A stretch of 64,000 nucleotides of DNA from JAJRRL01 sp047404195. GTDB lineage: Bacteria; Pseudomonadota; Gammaproteobacteria; JAJRRL01. The number at the start of each line of letters is the position of its first letter. Positions within the stretch are counted from its first letter, which is position 1. The DNA lies in NCBI GenBank assembly GCA_047404195.1, contig JBDOIU010000007.1:20050-84049 (forward strand), written 5' to 3'. Below, one piece after another: positions 27,720 through 36,999 of the stretch. The translations under genes were made by a program, and so were the position numbers. Below the pieces are notes generated by a model. The model worked only from the letters and a program-made list of their open reading frames with translations. It had not been told where the DNA came from and ran no database searches.

Positions 27720-28373
27720 ATGAAATTATACCAGTACCAACATTGTCCATTTTGTATCCGTGTGCGTATGGTTTTACATCGAAAATCAATGCCTTATGAG
27801 TGTGTAGATGTGCTATACGACGATGTTGATACACCAACAGCATTGGTGGGGCGCAAACAATGTCCCATCATGCAGTTCGCTGATGGCTCGCTGATGAAGG
27901 AAAGTGGTGACATCATTGCCCGGTTAGAGACCGACTATCCTGCCGTTTTGCCCAGGCGTGTGAAGCTGCCAGCTGATATTCGTGCAGCGCTGGCCGCTTT
28001 TCGCCAAACATCCAACCAGCTCATCAAGCCACGCGTCATTCAGGCAGGTTTTCCTGAGTTTGCGACGCAGGCAGCACAAGATTATTATCGTAAAAAATAT
28101 GAACAGCGCTGGCAGACCAGCTTCGCGGCCTGTATGCAGCAGACGCCCGTGCTTTTATCCAGTATGCAACAGGCATTGTATACATTATCCACAGCCATTG
28201 AGGCACATCAGCTATTAGTGCAGCCCTTTTCACACGTCGATTTACAGTTGTTTCCAGCCATTGCCTGTGTCACCGTGGTGAGGGAGCTGCACTTTCCGGG
28301 TCCATTACACGATTATCTTTGTCAGCAGGCGGAGGCATCGGGTTTTCCGTTATTTTTTGCAGTGGCGCTGTAA
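27720..28373 (+). CDS. grxB: Glutaredoxin 2
   Basis: A 217-residue GST-like glutaredoxin. The redox site CPFC is at residues 9-12, followed by the family QCPIMQFADGSLMKESGDII segment (cis-Pro and Glu-Ser glutathione contacts), then an all-helical C-terminal domain. It reduces disulfides or glutathione adducts in the cytoplasm. It lies just upstream of dotU, but the 108-base gap and different role argue against a functional link. Confidence 0.93.
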   Translation: MKLYQYQHCPFCIRVRMVLHRKSMPYECVDVLYDDVDTPTALVGRKQCPIMQFADGSLMKESGDIIARLETDYPAVLPRRVKLPADIRAALAAFRQTSNQLIKPRVIQAGFPEFATQAAQDYYRKKYEQRWQTSFAACMQQTPVLLSSMQQALYTLSTAIEAHQLLVQPFSHVDLQLFPAIACVTVVRELHFPGPLHDYLCQQAEASGFPLFFAVAL

Positions 28374-28481
28374 GTTGTTCTCGCTTGTTCTCGGCGGTTG
28401 ACTGCCATACACTATATAGACGAATCGCCCAGAAGTGATATTGATCTAGGCGAATAGCAGTTGATCGAAAGGAGTGCACTC

Positions 28482-29573
28482 GTGACTGAAACGCATGATA
28501 CCCCAGAGACAAGTTCGGCATTGTTTCCTACCACGCCTGGTGCTTTGGCTAAACGATCTCCCATTGCCTGTGTGAAGGCGCTCAAATCCCTACTGCCGGC
28601 CACACAAAAACGCATTTTGCGTCCAAATGAGTTATTAAAAATCGCTCGGCTGCTGTTGTCTTTTGCATCGGCTTGTCGAGGCACTGATGCGCCAGTACGT
28701 GAAGCCAAACTACAAGAGCGTCTAGTTGAGGCAGTACATCAATTTATGGCGCGTGCCAAAGCCGCTGATTATGAGCACGCCGATATCATGGCAGCACGTT
28801 ATTTACTTTGTGCATTGCTTGATGAGTTGATTATAGCCAGTGAATGGAAAATCGCTTCGCAGTGGCGTCAGGATGGGGGGCTCTTGGCCGTCTTTGCGCA
28901 GGAGCCAGCGGCAAGTGGTCAGTTTTTTCAAATTTTGAAGCGGTGCTGCGAACATCCGGAACAACATTTTGATTTGCTGGAGTTGGGCTATTATTGTCTG
29001 AGTGCTGGTTTTATGGGGGAGCACCGTGGCCAAGCGGGTGGCTTGCAATCGATTGCGCAAATGCGTGACCAGCTGTATCAAATCATCGTGCATTACAGAG
29101 GTGAGGTGCCATTTGATTTGCAGCTGGGTGAACATCCCTTTATTCCACGACGCAGTTCATGGGCGGCAAAATTTTTTCGTGCGCGTGCTATGGGCGTGGT
29201 ATGGATGATGGTTGCGGTGAGTATTGGTGTTTTATTTATTCCCTATGAGCAGCATTTGCAACATTTATCACATACGGTGCTATCACAGCCACAACCAATA
29301 GTGTTGCCGGCTGAAACGACTCACGCAGTCACACCGGTAGCCACGCCAGTATCAATCCCCGTATCAAGGCCGTTACAACCGGTATTACAATCACAGCCAA
29401 CACCAGCCAAACAGCCAGTACAGCAGGGTCAACCCAATATTGATGAGCGACAAGCATTACAGCAGCGCTTGATGAATGCGCTTTCACAGCGGCAAGTGAC
29501 ATCATCGCAGCCGATGCAGATGTTGCTGAGTGGGCAAGTCAACAAAACGATGCAGGAGAAGCAGCATGATTAA
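28482..29573 (+). CDS. dotU: Dot/Icm protein DotU (IcmH)
   Basis: An inner-membrane Dot/Icm component that partners and stabilises IcmF. A GTG start at 28482 is chosen because AAAGGAG (28468-28474) lies seven bases upstream. That gives 363 residues: a cytoplasmic DotU/TssL-type domain (RYLLCALLDELIIASEW, then LLELGYYCLSAGFMGEHRGQ), one transmembrane helix (GVVWMMVAVSIGVLFIPY), then about 110 periplasmic residues rich in Pro, Gln, Thr and Val. That tail is longer than I expect from Legionella DotU. It overlaps icmF by eight bases. Confidence 0.93.
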   Translation: MTETHDTPETSSALFPTTPGALAKRSPIACVKALKSLLPATQKRILRPNELLKIARLLLSFASACRGTDAPVREAKLQERLVEAVHQFMARAKAADYEHADIMAARYLLCALLDELIIASEWKIASQWRQDGGLLAVFAQEPAASGQFFQILKRCCEHPEQHFDLLELGYYCLSAGFMGEHRGQAGGLQSIAQMRDQLYQIIVHYRGEVPFDLQLGEHPFIPRRSSWAAKFFRARAMGVVWMMVAVSIGVLFIPYEQHLQHLSHTVLSQPQPIVLPAETTHAVTPVATPVSIPVSRPLQPVLQSQPTPAKQPVQQGQPNIDERQALQQRLMNALSQRQVTSSQPMQMLLSGQVNKTMQEKQHD

Positions 29574-32500
29574 CAAAAAAGGCACTGCCTGGTATCCATT
29601 ATCATGTCTGTTGTCATTGGTGTTACTGTCATTTTACACTTTCGGTGGTGCTTGGTTGCAATTTTGGCATTGGCCAGTACAACTGATCCGTGAATTGTGT
29701 TTATTGACTGGTTGTGGTTTCGCTTGTATTTGGGCGCTGTTATGGTTTCAGTCACATCGGCGTTCATTGATTTGGCGCTTAACTCAAAGTGATGATGCCT
29801 GGCCATTGTTGGCAAGTGTCTTAAAGCAATTTCGCCAAGCGTTGATACTCTTAAAGGCGCAGTGTGGACGTGCGCATTGGTGGCAATTGCGTCGTCGACC
29901 ATGGTTGTTTATTGTCGGGCAGGCAGGTGTTGGTAAAACAACCTTACTCAGCAAAGCAGGTTTAACCAGTGAGGCAGTACCCCAATTGAGTGATGAAGAA
30001 ACGGGTATCCACTGGTCGGTATGTCAAGGTGTCGTCATCCTAGATGTGGATGCAAAGTGGTTAACGCGTACAGCCAATGATGCTTTGAGTAGTATGTGGC
30101 GGTGTTGTTTGAAGCGCTGGGCAATTTTTCGTGCACGTCAGGCCCACACCAACATTGCTGTCATTGTGGCATGTGATCACATTCAGCGACAGGACCAGGT
30201 AGCATGGCGTCAATTATTACAAGATGCGAATCATCAGTGTGAAAGTATTTTGTCATTCTTTCCAAAAGCACGGGTGACTGTGTTACTGAATAAAGCAGAT
30301 ACACTGCTTGGTTTCAATGCTTTTTTCTCTGCTGTGTCTCCCGCTGAGCGAGAACAGCTATGTGGCTTATCGCTCATGCAAGGACTGCAGGGAGGTATTG
30401 CTGCCTACAGCGCGGGTGTTGAGACATTGCTGCAGCGCATTGATTTCTTAGCGCTCAGTCGCTTGCACACAGAGCAAAATATTTTGCAGCGCGACTTGTT
30501 GCGTGCGTTCCCGCAGCGCTTATCTCATTTTATGGCTGAGTTTGGCTGTTTCATTGAAGGCTTATCAGGTCAGTGTCAGAGTGCTTTTATGGGTGTTTAT
30601 CTGACCAGTGCTGACCAAGATGATGAGCTCAGTGAAGCTGCAGCAGATCATTGGTCTGCTTTGGGGTTTACTCAAACACATCAGGCGCGACCATTTTTTT
30701 TGCGAGACTTGTTCACAGCATTAGTGAGTCGTGCGCCACACCATACGGGTAGCGCAAATCGATGGCACTGGACGATTGCGCACTGTGTTTTGGGGATAGC
30801 TTGTATCGCTGGTGGGCTGGGTTATTTTCATCATGAGTATCAGCAGCAACAGAATGTGATTCAGCGTGTGAAAGCACTCATGCAGCGTCAACCAAATGCA
30901 GTGCTGGATCAGCCTGACTGGTTGCAGCAGCTGCAAACAATGCGACAAGCAGTCGCACTGCTGCGTGAACGCGATGAGGCCAGTGGTTTGATTTCGTTCA
31001 CCGCCGGTAAGCAACTTTTACAGTCTGTAGGGCAGCGCTACCAAGATGCCTTGCAGCAGGTTTGGGTGCCACGTATCTCACGTCTGTATCAGCGCACATT
31101 ACATGCTGATGCATCAGCAATGACTTTGCCGGTTACCAGCTATGCGGATTTGAAAGATGCACTGTCATGGCAGCAGTTTTCAAGTTTGACTGTAAAGGAA
31201 CAGACTGCGCTCTTGTCTCGACTGTGGCAGCGATATCCTGTTTCTCAGTCTGAGCAGCAGGCCATGCTGGCACAGTTACCCATTACCCCAGCAATGCATT
31301 TACAGATGCAGCTCCCGCTCACATCTCTCTCAGCACTGCGCATTGCATTAAAAGATCAACCGAAGGAAAACTTGATCTGGATGCAGCTCCATGCTGCTTT
31401 CGGGCGCGAGACGCCAAAGCCACGATCACTAGGGCCTTTATTCACTATACCTCATTGGCAAGCCATGTATGGCCCTGAAACGGGTGCGCATATTGTGCGT
31501 AATGTCATCCCAGCATTAGTGGCGCGTTTGGCTCAAGGTGATGCTGCATTGGATTTGCAGCCACAGCCATTGACTGCCGCACAAAAAACAATGATCACAC
31601 AGTCTGTGACACAGCGCTACCAACAAACATTCGCAGCAGCCTATCCGTTAGCATTAGAAACGCTGCAGAAAACCCATGCTGATCATGCAGCTGCCGCGGT
31701 TGAGCAGCTGCATGCCTTGGTTTCACCTTCTGCTGGTGTTTGGCAGTGGCTCATGCATGCGCAGGCTGTTATTGCAGATACGTCACTACAGCCCGATGTC
31801 GCCACATTTTGGCAAGCTGTACAGCATTACCATGAGCTCAGTACAGCAGGTGCTGGTACGCAGTTTGTCACATTGACAAGTCGTTTGGGGGACGCATTGG
31901 CATCTCCTAAGCAGTCCTGGCAGCTAGCGCAGCGCGAAATGCAGCTGCCGAAACAGAAGCGTTTGATGACTGGTTTAGATCAACTGGCATCAGTATTGCC
32001 AACAGTGATGCAGTCACCCCTGAAAGAAACAGCACAGTCAATATGGCAACAATTGCTTAAGCAGTCTGCCCATCATGTCGATACACTCTGGCAAGCAGAG
32101 ATTGTACCCTTTTTCAACGAGTACCTAGCAGGGCGATATCCACTTGCTGTGAATGGTATTCATGAAGTCACACCGAGACAGTTCACACAATTTTTTGGTC
32201 CAGGCGGGTTGCTGCAACGATTCTTTGAAAATCATCTGCAGGCCTTTGTTGATACAAGTAGTGACCAGTGGCAATTAAAGAAAGTACATGGTTTTGCATT
32301 GCCATTGCGGGCAGGTGTGACACATGAATTTGTGCAGGGATCAGCTATTCAACAGGCCTTATACGCAGACAACATCATGCGACCGTCTTTACAGTTTGAT
32401 ATACAGTCAACTCACACAGACATGACTGCTGAGCTCAGTTTGACAGTGGGTGATGCGCAACAAATACTGTCTCAAAATGGTGTGCAGACATGGCAACATT

Positions 32501-32772
32501 TCTCATGGCCTGGGACACAAGCAAGCTCCGATGCTACCTTGGTGTTACATACTGAAGGTGATGGTATATTGTCAGTGCAGAAAAGTGGTGCATGGTCTTG
32601 GTTACACTTGCTGGATTCAGGTCATTTACACGCAGAGCGCAATAGCGCATATGCAGATCTCGATTTTGAATTGCAGGCACATCACATTCACCTACGCTTG
32701 CAAGATCAGCAAGCTCTACACCTGAGATATGCATTGCAACACTGGGTTTTGATACCGGATTTAGCTGCGTGA
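29566..32772 (+). CDS. icmF: Dot/Icm protein IcmF
   Basis: A 1068-residue inner-membrane protein, homologous to TssM of type VI secretion. The order is: two N-terminal transmembrane helices, a nucleotide-binding domain with Walker A GQAGVGKT at residues 118-125, a third helix near 399-420 (HWTIAHCVLGIACIAGGLGY), and a long periplasmic region ending in LRYALQHWVLIPDLAA. AGGAG eight bases upstream of ATG fixes the start inside the end of dotU, so the pair is coupled. In Legionella, IcmF and DotU stabilise the secretion core and help target it to the pole. Confidence 0.95.
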   Translation: MINKKGTAWYPLSCLLSLVLLSFYTFGGAWLQFWHWPVQLIRELCLLTGCGFACIWALLWFQSHRRSLIWRLTQSDDAWPLLASVLKQFRQALILLKAQCGRAHWWQLRRRPWLFIVGQAGVGKTTLLSKAGLTSEAVPQLSDEETGIHWSVCQGVVILDVDAKWLTRTANDALSSMWRCCLKRWAIFRARQAHTNIAVIVACDHIQRQDQVAWRQLLQDANHQCESILSFFPKARVTVLLNKADTLLGFNAFFSAVSPAEREQLCGLSLMQGLQGGIAAYSAGVETLLQRIDFLALSRLHTEQNILQRDLLRAFPQRLSHFMAEFGCFIEGLSGQCQSAFMGVYLTSADQDDELSEAAADHWSALGFTQTHQARPFFLRDLFTALVSRAPHHTGSANRWHWTIAHCVLGIACIAGGLGYFHHEYQQQQNVIQRVKALMQRQPNAVLDQPDWLQQLQTMRQAVALLRERDEASGLISFTAGKQLLQSVGQRYQDALQQVWVPRISRLYQRTLHADASAMTLPVTSYADLKDALSWQQFSSLTVKEQTALLSRLWQRYPVSQSEQQAMLAQLPITPAMHLQMQLPLTSLSALRIALKDQPKENLIWMQLHAAFGRETPKPRSLGPLFTIPHWQAMYGPETGAHIVRNVIPALVARLAQGDAALDLQPQPLTAAQKTMITQSVTQRYQQTFAAAYPLALETLQKTHADHAAAAVEQLHALVSPSAGVWQWLMHAQAVIADTSLQPDVATFWQAVQHYHELSTAGAGTQFVTLTSRLGDALASPKQSWQLAQREMQLPKQKRLMTGLDQLASVLPTVMQSPLKETAQSIWQQLLKQSAHHVDTLWQAEIVPFFNEYLAGRYPLAVNGIHEVTPRQFTQFFGPGGLLQRFFENHLQAFVDTSSDQWQLKKVHGFALPLRAGVTHEFVQGSAIQQALYADNIMRPSLQFDIQSTHTDMTAELSLTVGDAQQILSQNGVQTWQHFSWPGTQASSDATLVLHTEGDGILSVQKSGAWSWLHLLDSGHLHAERNSAYADLDFELQAHHIHLRLQDQQALHLRYALQHWVLIPDLAA

Positions 32773-32825
32773 AGCAGTATGCTGTTGATATCCTCGTTAG
32801 CTTATTGGATGGTGGAGCACTCTAT

Positions 32826-34475
32826 TTAGTTACGCGTACTTGTATGATCGGCACCTTTCTCAAGTGCTGGTAGCTGACATAATAAAAATGATGCTGTGCT
32901 CAATTTACCAGTATCATTCGTGCTTTGATTCTTGCAGTGTGCGTAAAGCGCTGTGGCAAGTAATTGGATCAGGCCAGCTAGTAAGCCGACTCCAGTGATT
33001 GCTATCAGTACTGTCATAGCTATTGAAAAGCCACTATTTCCCGATTTTTCTTGTTTTTGATCAGGGCTCGTCTCTATTTCTCGCAAATCTAGTTGAGAAG
33101 TTGAGGCAAGGATTTCCTCTGTACTGTGTGTCTTACTCATTTGTTGACCAGGCTCGCCGACACTGGTGCTGGTTTCTTTGGGATCACGTCTTTTCTCTAT
33201 CTCACGTACTTCAAATAAAGTCTTTATCAAATCGTGAGAGTTATTTTTTTTATTATTATTAAAGTAATGATTCATGACTAAATCCTGCATTATCTTTACC
33301 ATACTTGGTTTCTCCGAACCTTTGAGAGTGTTATATTCCTCTTTGGATAGCTGCAGCTCTGGACATTGATCGAATGAGTATATGGATACAGACAGCCATT
33401 GACTATAAAAATCTCTTGCAGTCTCAACTAAGTCGCCGAAGAGTTTAATAATTGGCCGACGTTTATTCGAACGAATTTTTTTAACGCGGTCCTCATTATC
33501 AAGCTTACCGTTGACTGGTTGTGGGTGGGTATAGTTTCGATTACCATGAATAGTTTCAGCTGCGCCGTTCCCAAAGGTTTTTCCAACAAAGTCAGCCACG
33601 GCCAGTATGGGTCCTGAAAGAAGATATGCTGTGTACCACCTTTGTTCTGGATTAAGTTTCTTGTTAACACGTGGAGACATTTGCTTATTCATTGTGTCTG
33701 AAATAGCAATTAGCATTATACCCAGTAGCGTACACTTGATAACGGGATGATTCTTCTGCGCAGAAAAATAACGATACTCGCCACCATGGCTACCAAATTT
33801 ACGGTATAGCACACAATAACGATCCGCCGCAGCCGTTGGTGTAAGGCTGCTCATATCTACGCGCCAGTCTGTGTAGGTGCCTCCCTCACTGTAAATCGTG
33901 AAAAATCTCAATAGGTCTGAAGCTAGATGAAAATATTCTGCCTCTGCTAGCTTGTTGACTATAGTATTGACTTGTTCTGCAAGATTTTGAACGTGAAAAT
34001 TACCACTTTTTAATGCGGCTACAGAGTTGAGATGGACTATTTCAACGGATTCAAGGCCGAGATCCATGAGCTGATCATGAGCCTCTTGAGACGTAACAGT
34101 CACTTGAATCCGATTAATATCTTTCGGTATCTGTTCTTTTGAAATAATGTCCTGTAACCAAGTTAGATTTTCTTTAGGTATTTCACCACCCACCCAATTG
34201 AGGTGTAGCGCTGAGTCGATTTTATTTACGGTTACATTGGTAAGAGCGAGGTTCTTAAGCTGCGCACAATCTGATTCAGACGTGACATTCACTGAAACGC
34301 TATAGCTAGGGTTGAGGCCCTTTAGCCACTGTATTTTTTCTGGAGGTATTTCACCAGTCGTCCAATTGCAGTATATAGTTCCTTGCCTCTCATATTCATT
34401 AGCACCGGTAATGGTATGGTCAGGATCAGGTAATTTTTCAAATAAATCAGCAAGTTGGTGTGCATCTGCAGTCAT
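32826..34475 (-). CDS. Glycosyltransferase-like protein, effector candidate
   Basis: A protein of 549 residues. The segment ASDLLRFFTIYSEGGTYTDW (185-204) matches the S-D-L-x-R-x-x-x-L-x-x-x-GG-x-Y-x-D core of the DXD sugar-transferase family that includes large clostridial toxins and Legionella glucosyltransferases. The expected D-x-D is instead D203-W-R-V-D207. The family-type N-terminal N-W-x-x-GEIP segment occurs twice (38-51 and 93-107), in a duplicated stretch of about 55-60 residues. A hydrophobic helix lies near 482-514. AGAGGG precedes ATG. Modification of a host target is likely in view of the secretion system but is inferred; activity may be lost if the DXD change is real. Confidence 0.7.
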   Translation of the reverse strand: MTADAHQLADLFEKLPDPDHTITGANEYERQGTIYCNWTTGEIPPEKIQWLKGLNPSYSVSVNVTSESDCAQLKNLALTNVTVNKIDSALHLNWVGGEIPKENLTWLQDIISKEQIPKDINRIQVTVTSQEAHDQLMDLGLESVEIVHLNSVAALKSGNFHVQNLAEQVNTIVNKLAEAEYFHLASDLLRFFTIYSEGGTYTDWRVDMSSLTPTAAADRYCVLYRKFGSHGGEYRYFSAQKNHPVIKCTLLGIMLIAISDTMNKQMSPRVNKKLNPEQRWYTAYLLSGPILAVADFVGKTFGNGAAETIHGNRNYTHPQPVNGKLDNEDRVKKIRSNKRRPIIKLFGDLVETARDFYSQWLSVSIYSFDQCPELQLSKEEYNTLKGSEKPSMVKIMQDLVMNHYFNNNKKNNSHDLIKTLFEVREIEKRRDPKETSTSVGEPGQQMSKTHSTEEILASTSQLDLREIETSPDQKQEKSGNSGFSIAMTVLIAITGVGLLAGLIQLLATALYAHCKNQSTNDTGKLSTASFLLCQLPALEKGADHTSTRN

Positions 34476-34907
34476 CGAGTACGCCCTCTTTTATATGTTC
34501 TTACTCCTAGTATACAAATACGCAAGATTTTTTCAAGTTCACTGTTATCATCTTTTCACTATCTAACATCGTGATTTTTTCAGAAAAGTTCAGGTATAAG
34601 AATAACTATATAAATTCACACGATTTTTAATTGATTTGGCCATGCTGTTTTTTTCTGGTGAAATCTCTATTGCTTCAGTGCGATATTGAGTAAAGTGAAG
34701 ATCCTGTCTATTTGATCTGGTGGCTTAGGCACAGTGGCTATTAAGATTATTGAGTGGCATATTGTTGTCATTTCCTAATGCATAGGTGCCATATAGACTC
34801 AAGCAGAGCTCTGATCACTTACTCTGATGTGGCCTATTAGTGAGTCCCAGTAACGTGACTGTAGGCTGTTTCTATTTCTGAATCTTTAGCGCGTGCGGTG
34901 AGTAGGC
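34476..34907. other. Gap holding a promoter only
   Basis: About 430 bases between lptC and the glycosyltransferase-like gene. Apart from the promoter at its left edge, no supported frame, terminator or repeat was seen. In related bacteria lptA and lptB commonly follow lptC here; neither is recognisable. Confidence 0.5.
34509..34536 (-). promoter_or_regulatory. Promoter of the glycosyltransferase-like gene
   Basis: On the minus strand TTGAAA (34531-34536), a 16-base spacer and TATACT (34509-34514), about 35 bases from the ATG. Confidence 0.6.
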
Positions 34908-35447
34908 TTATTCAGGTACATAGTGCACATGTATATTCTTTTTCAGAGTGGCTTTTCCGGTTTTTAAGTCAATGTGAGCACCCGTGGCTGTGAGTGTATT
35001 GTTGTGTTGCACCAGTTTGATGGCGGCATCTGTTTCAGCAGTGTGGCCTGGTACCAGTGTGATGTGTTGTGTGGTGAGTGTGAGTATGGTTTTGTTGTTT
35101 TGGTGGTGTTCTATCTTCACACCACCTGCAAGATATAGGCGGGAATAATGTTTATCGCTGCTTGCAGTTTGTGCTGTCACGTGCCAATAATCTTGCTTGC
35201 TTTGGTATAAGCGCATGCTTGGCTTGGTGAGGTATAGTTTTTTTTCAGTGCGGTTATGCTGTAATCGTGCAGCATCAATATTGAGGTTGATGGCGCCATT
35301 TTTGTCATAACGAGTAAACTGACTGTCGGTTGCTGTGATATCAATATCAGGTATCAGTAGGTGCTGTTGTGTCCACATTTTTTGTTGCCATGTCCACAAT
35401 GAACTGCTGATTGCTAGAATGCCCAATAATGTCAGCAACCAGCGCAT
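34908..35447 (-). CDS. lptC: LPS export protein LptC
   Basis: A bitopic inner-membrane protein of 179 residues that passes lipopolysaccharide from LptBFG to LptA. One N-terminal helix (WLLTLLGILAISSSLWTW) is followed by a periplasmic beta-jellyroll with the family pattern (DSQFTRYDKNG, LYLAGGVKIEHH, then GHIDLKTGKATL-like strands). It is adjacent to kdsC with a one-base gap, the usual kdsD-kdsC-lptC order. The downstream lptA/lptB pair is missing from this window. Confidence 0.88.
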   Translation of the reverse strand: MRWLLTLLGILAISSSLWTWQQKMWTQQHLLIPDIDITATDSQFTRYDKNGAINLNIDAARLQHNRTEKKLYLTKPSMRLYQSKQDYWHVTAQTASSDKHYSRLYLAGGVKIEHHQNNKTILTLTTQHITLVPGHTAETDAAIKLVQHNNTLTATGAHIDLKTGKATLKKNIHVHYVPE

Positions 35448-35448
35448 A

Positions 35449-35934
35449 CTATTCTCCTGAGTTCAAATGTAAAATGTGTTGAGCTGCTTCGCGCACCGCA
35501 CCTTGCCCACCACTGCGCGTTGTTTCAAAATCAGCGATGGCTTTAATATCAGGCACAGCATTGGCAACAGTAATGGCATAGCCAACCGCTTGCATGACTG
35601 CTTTATCAGCTAAGTCGTCTCCCATAAAGCTGATGTGTTCTGGTGTGATTTGACACCGTGACATCAGATCGTGTAGAGCAGTTAACTTATCACGCTGTTC
35701 CAGATAGCTGTATTCAATGCCCAGTTGCTCAATACGCTTCTGCAATGCTGGCCCACCACGTGCTGAAATGATGCCTGTTTGAATGCCGTGTTGCTGTAAT
35801 AGTTTAATGCCCATACCGTCATGCACATGAAAGCATTTGATTTCCTGGCCGTCAGGTAAATACCATAAGCGACCATCTGTCATGATGCCGTCAACGTCAA
35901 ATAGCGCGAGTCGAATAGTGGTTGTGCGTGACAT
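35449..35934 (-). CDS. kdsC: Kdo-8-phosphate phosphatase
   Basis: A HAD-family hydrolase of 161 residues that makes free Kdo for LPS core synthesis. HAD motif I is DVDGIMTDG near the N-terminus and the metal motif GDDLAD occurs near residue 112; there is no cap domain, as usual for the C0 KdsC group. Two bases separate it from kdsD upstream and one from lptC downstream, so the three form an operon. Confidence 0.95.
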   Translation of the reverse strand: MSRTTTIRLALFDVDGIMTDGRLWYLPDGQEIKCFHVHDGMGIKLLQQHGIQTGIISARGGPALQKRIEQLGIEYSYLEQRDKLTALHDLMSRCQITPEHISFMGDDLADKAVMQAVGYAITVANAVPDIKAIADFETTRSGGQGAVREAAQHILHLNSGE

Positions 35935-35936
35935 GA

Positions 35937-36908
35937 TTACCTCGAATCTGTGAGTAAGTCGTGAATATGTACGATGCCAATCAACTGATCGTTGTCGACA
36001 ATGGGCATGTGTGTGACTTTCAGCGTTTGCATTTCGGCGAGGATATCACCCGCCAGTGCACTCGCTGAGAAATGGGTGGGTGATGTTGTCATGACTTGTT
36101 TGACGGCCGACTCAAAGAGATCAACCCTGTCGTTAATGCAGCGCCGCAAGTCACCATCGGTGAATAAGCCAAGTAGACGCCCCGCCTCGGTGACGGCAGT
36201 GACTCCCAGTCGCTTGTCATTCATTTCAAGCACCGCTTGTGCAATCAGTGCGTCTGGTTCAACACAGGGTAATCGCTTATCTCGATGCATGACATCCGCA
36301 GCAGTCACCAGCAATTTTTTGCCAAGATGTCCACCAGGGTGGCGCGTTGCAAAATCAACACTGGAGAATTGCCTCGCGCTTAACAGCGCAACGGCAATCG
36401 CATCACCCATCGCCAGTGTGGCTGTGGTAGATGCCGTTGGCGCCAATCCCAGCGGGCACGCTTCACGTTGCACCGCAATATCGAGTATCACATCTGCATG
36501 CTCTCCTAAGCGTGATTGCGCATTACCCGTGATGGCAATGATATGCGTACCAATTTGCTTGATGAGTGGCAGCAGAACCACCAATTCGGCCGTATTACCT
36601 GAGTTGGAGATGGCAATGATGCTGTCATCAGCGCTGAGCATACCCAGATCACCATGGCTGGCTTCCGTTGGGTGTACATAAAATGCTGGTGTACCAGTGC
36701 TGGCCAAAGTCGAAGCAATTTTACGTGCGATATGCCCAGATTTGCCAATACCCATGACAATCACTCGCCCTTTGGTCTGCAACAGCAGTTCGCAAGCCTG
36801 ATCAAAGTGAGCATCGAGACGAGTTTCCAGGTCTTGTAGGGCTTGCCGCTCAACGGCAATGGCCTCTCTTCCGATGAGGTGATGTGCTTGTACAGAAGTT
36901 GTTTTCAT
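35937..36908 (-). CDS. kdsD: Arabinose-5-phosphate isomerase
   Basis: About 323 residues. It converts ribulose 5-phosphate to arabinose 5-phosphate, the precursor of Kdo. The SIS domain shows VMGIGKSGHIARKIASTLAS, and two C-terminal CBS domains follow (VMHRDKRLPCV, VMTTSPTHFS). ATG 36908 is taken because GGTGG lies just upstream; ATGs at 36920 and 36926 are also in frame. First gene of kdsD-kdsC-lptC, divergent from mlaF. Confidence 0.95.
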   Translation of the reverse strand: MKTTSVQAHHLIGREAIAVERQALQDLETRLDAHFDQACELLLQTKGRVIVMGIGKSGHIARKIASTLASTGTPAFYVHPTEASHGDLGMLSADDSIIAISNSGNTAELVVLLPLIKQIGTHIIAITGNAQSRLGEHADVILDIAVQREACPLGLAPTASTTATLAMGDAIAVALLSARQFSSVDFATRHPGGHLGKKLLVTAADVMHRDKRLPCVEPDALIAQAVLEMNDKRLGVTAVTEAGRLLGLFTDGDLRRCINDRVDLFESAVKQVMTTSPTHFSASALAGDILAEMQTLKVTHMPIVDNDQLIGIVHIHDLLTDSR

Positions 36909-36973
36909 GCTTGCCACCATAGGCATTTGTTTAGGAATTGGCTATTATATGATATTAAGTTGGCTGCGTCACC

Positions 36974-36988
36974 AGGCAACAGTTGCCT
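36974..36988 (+). promoter_or_regulatory. Small hairpin before the mlaF ribosome site
   Basis: AGGCAA-CAG-TTGCCT forms a six-pair stem with a three-base loop, directly followed by the AGGAGGGG ribosome site of mlaF. It could affect initiation, but no partner or ligand is suggested. Confidence 0.35.
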
Positions 36989-36999
36989 AGGAGGGGCAT

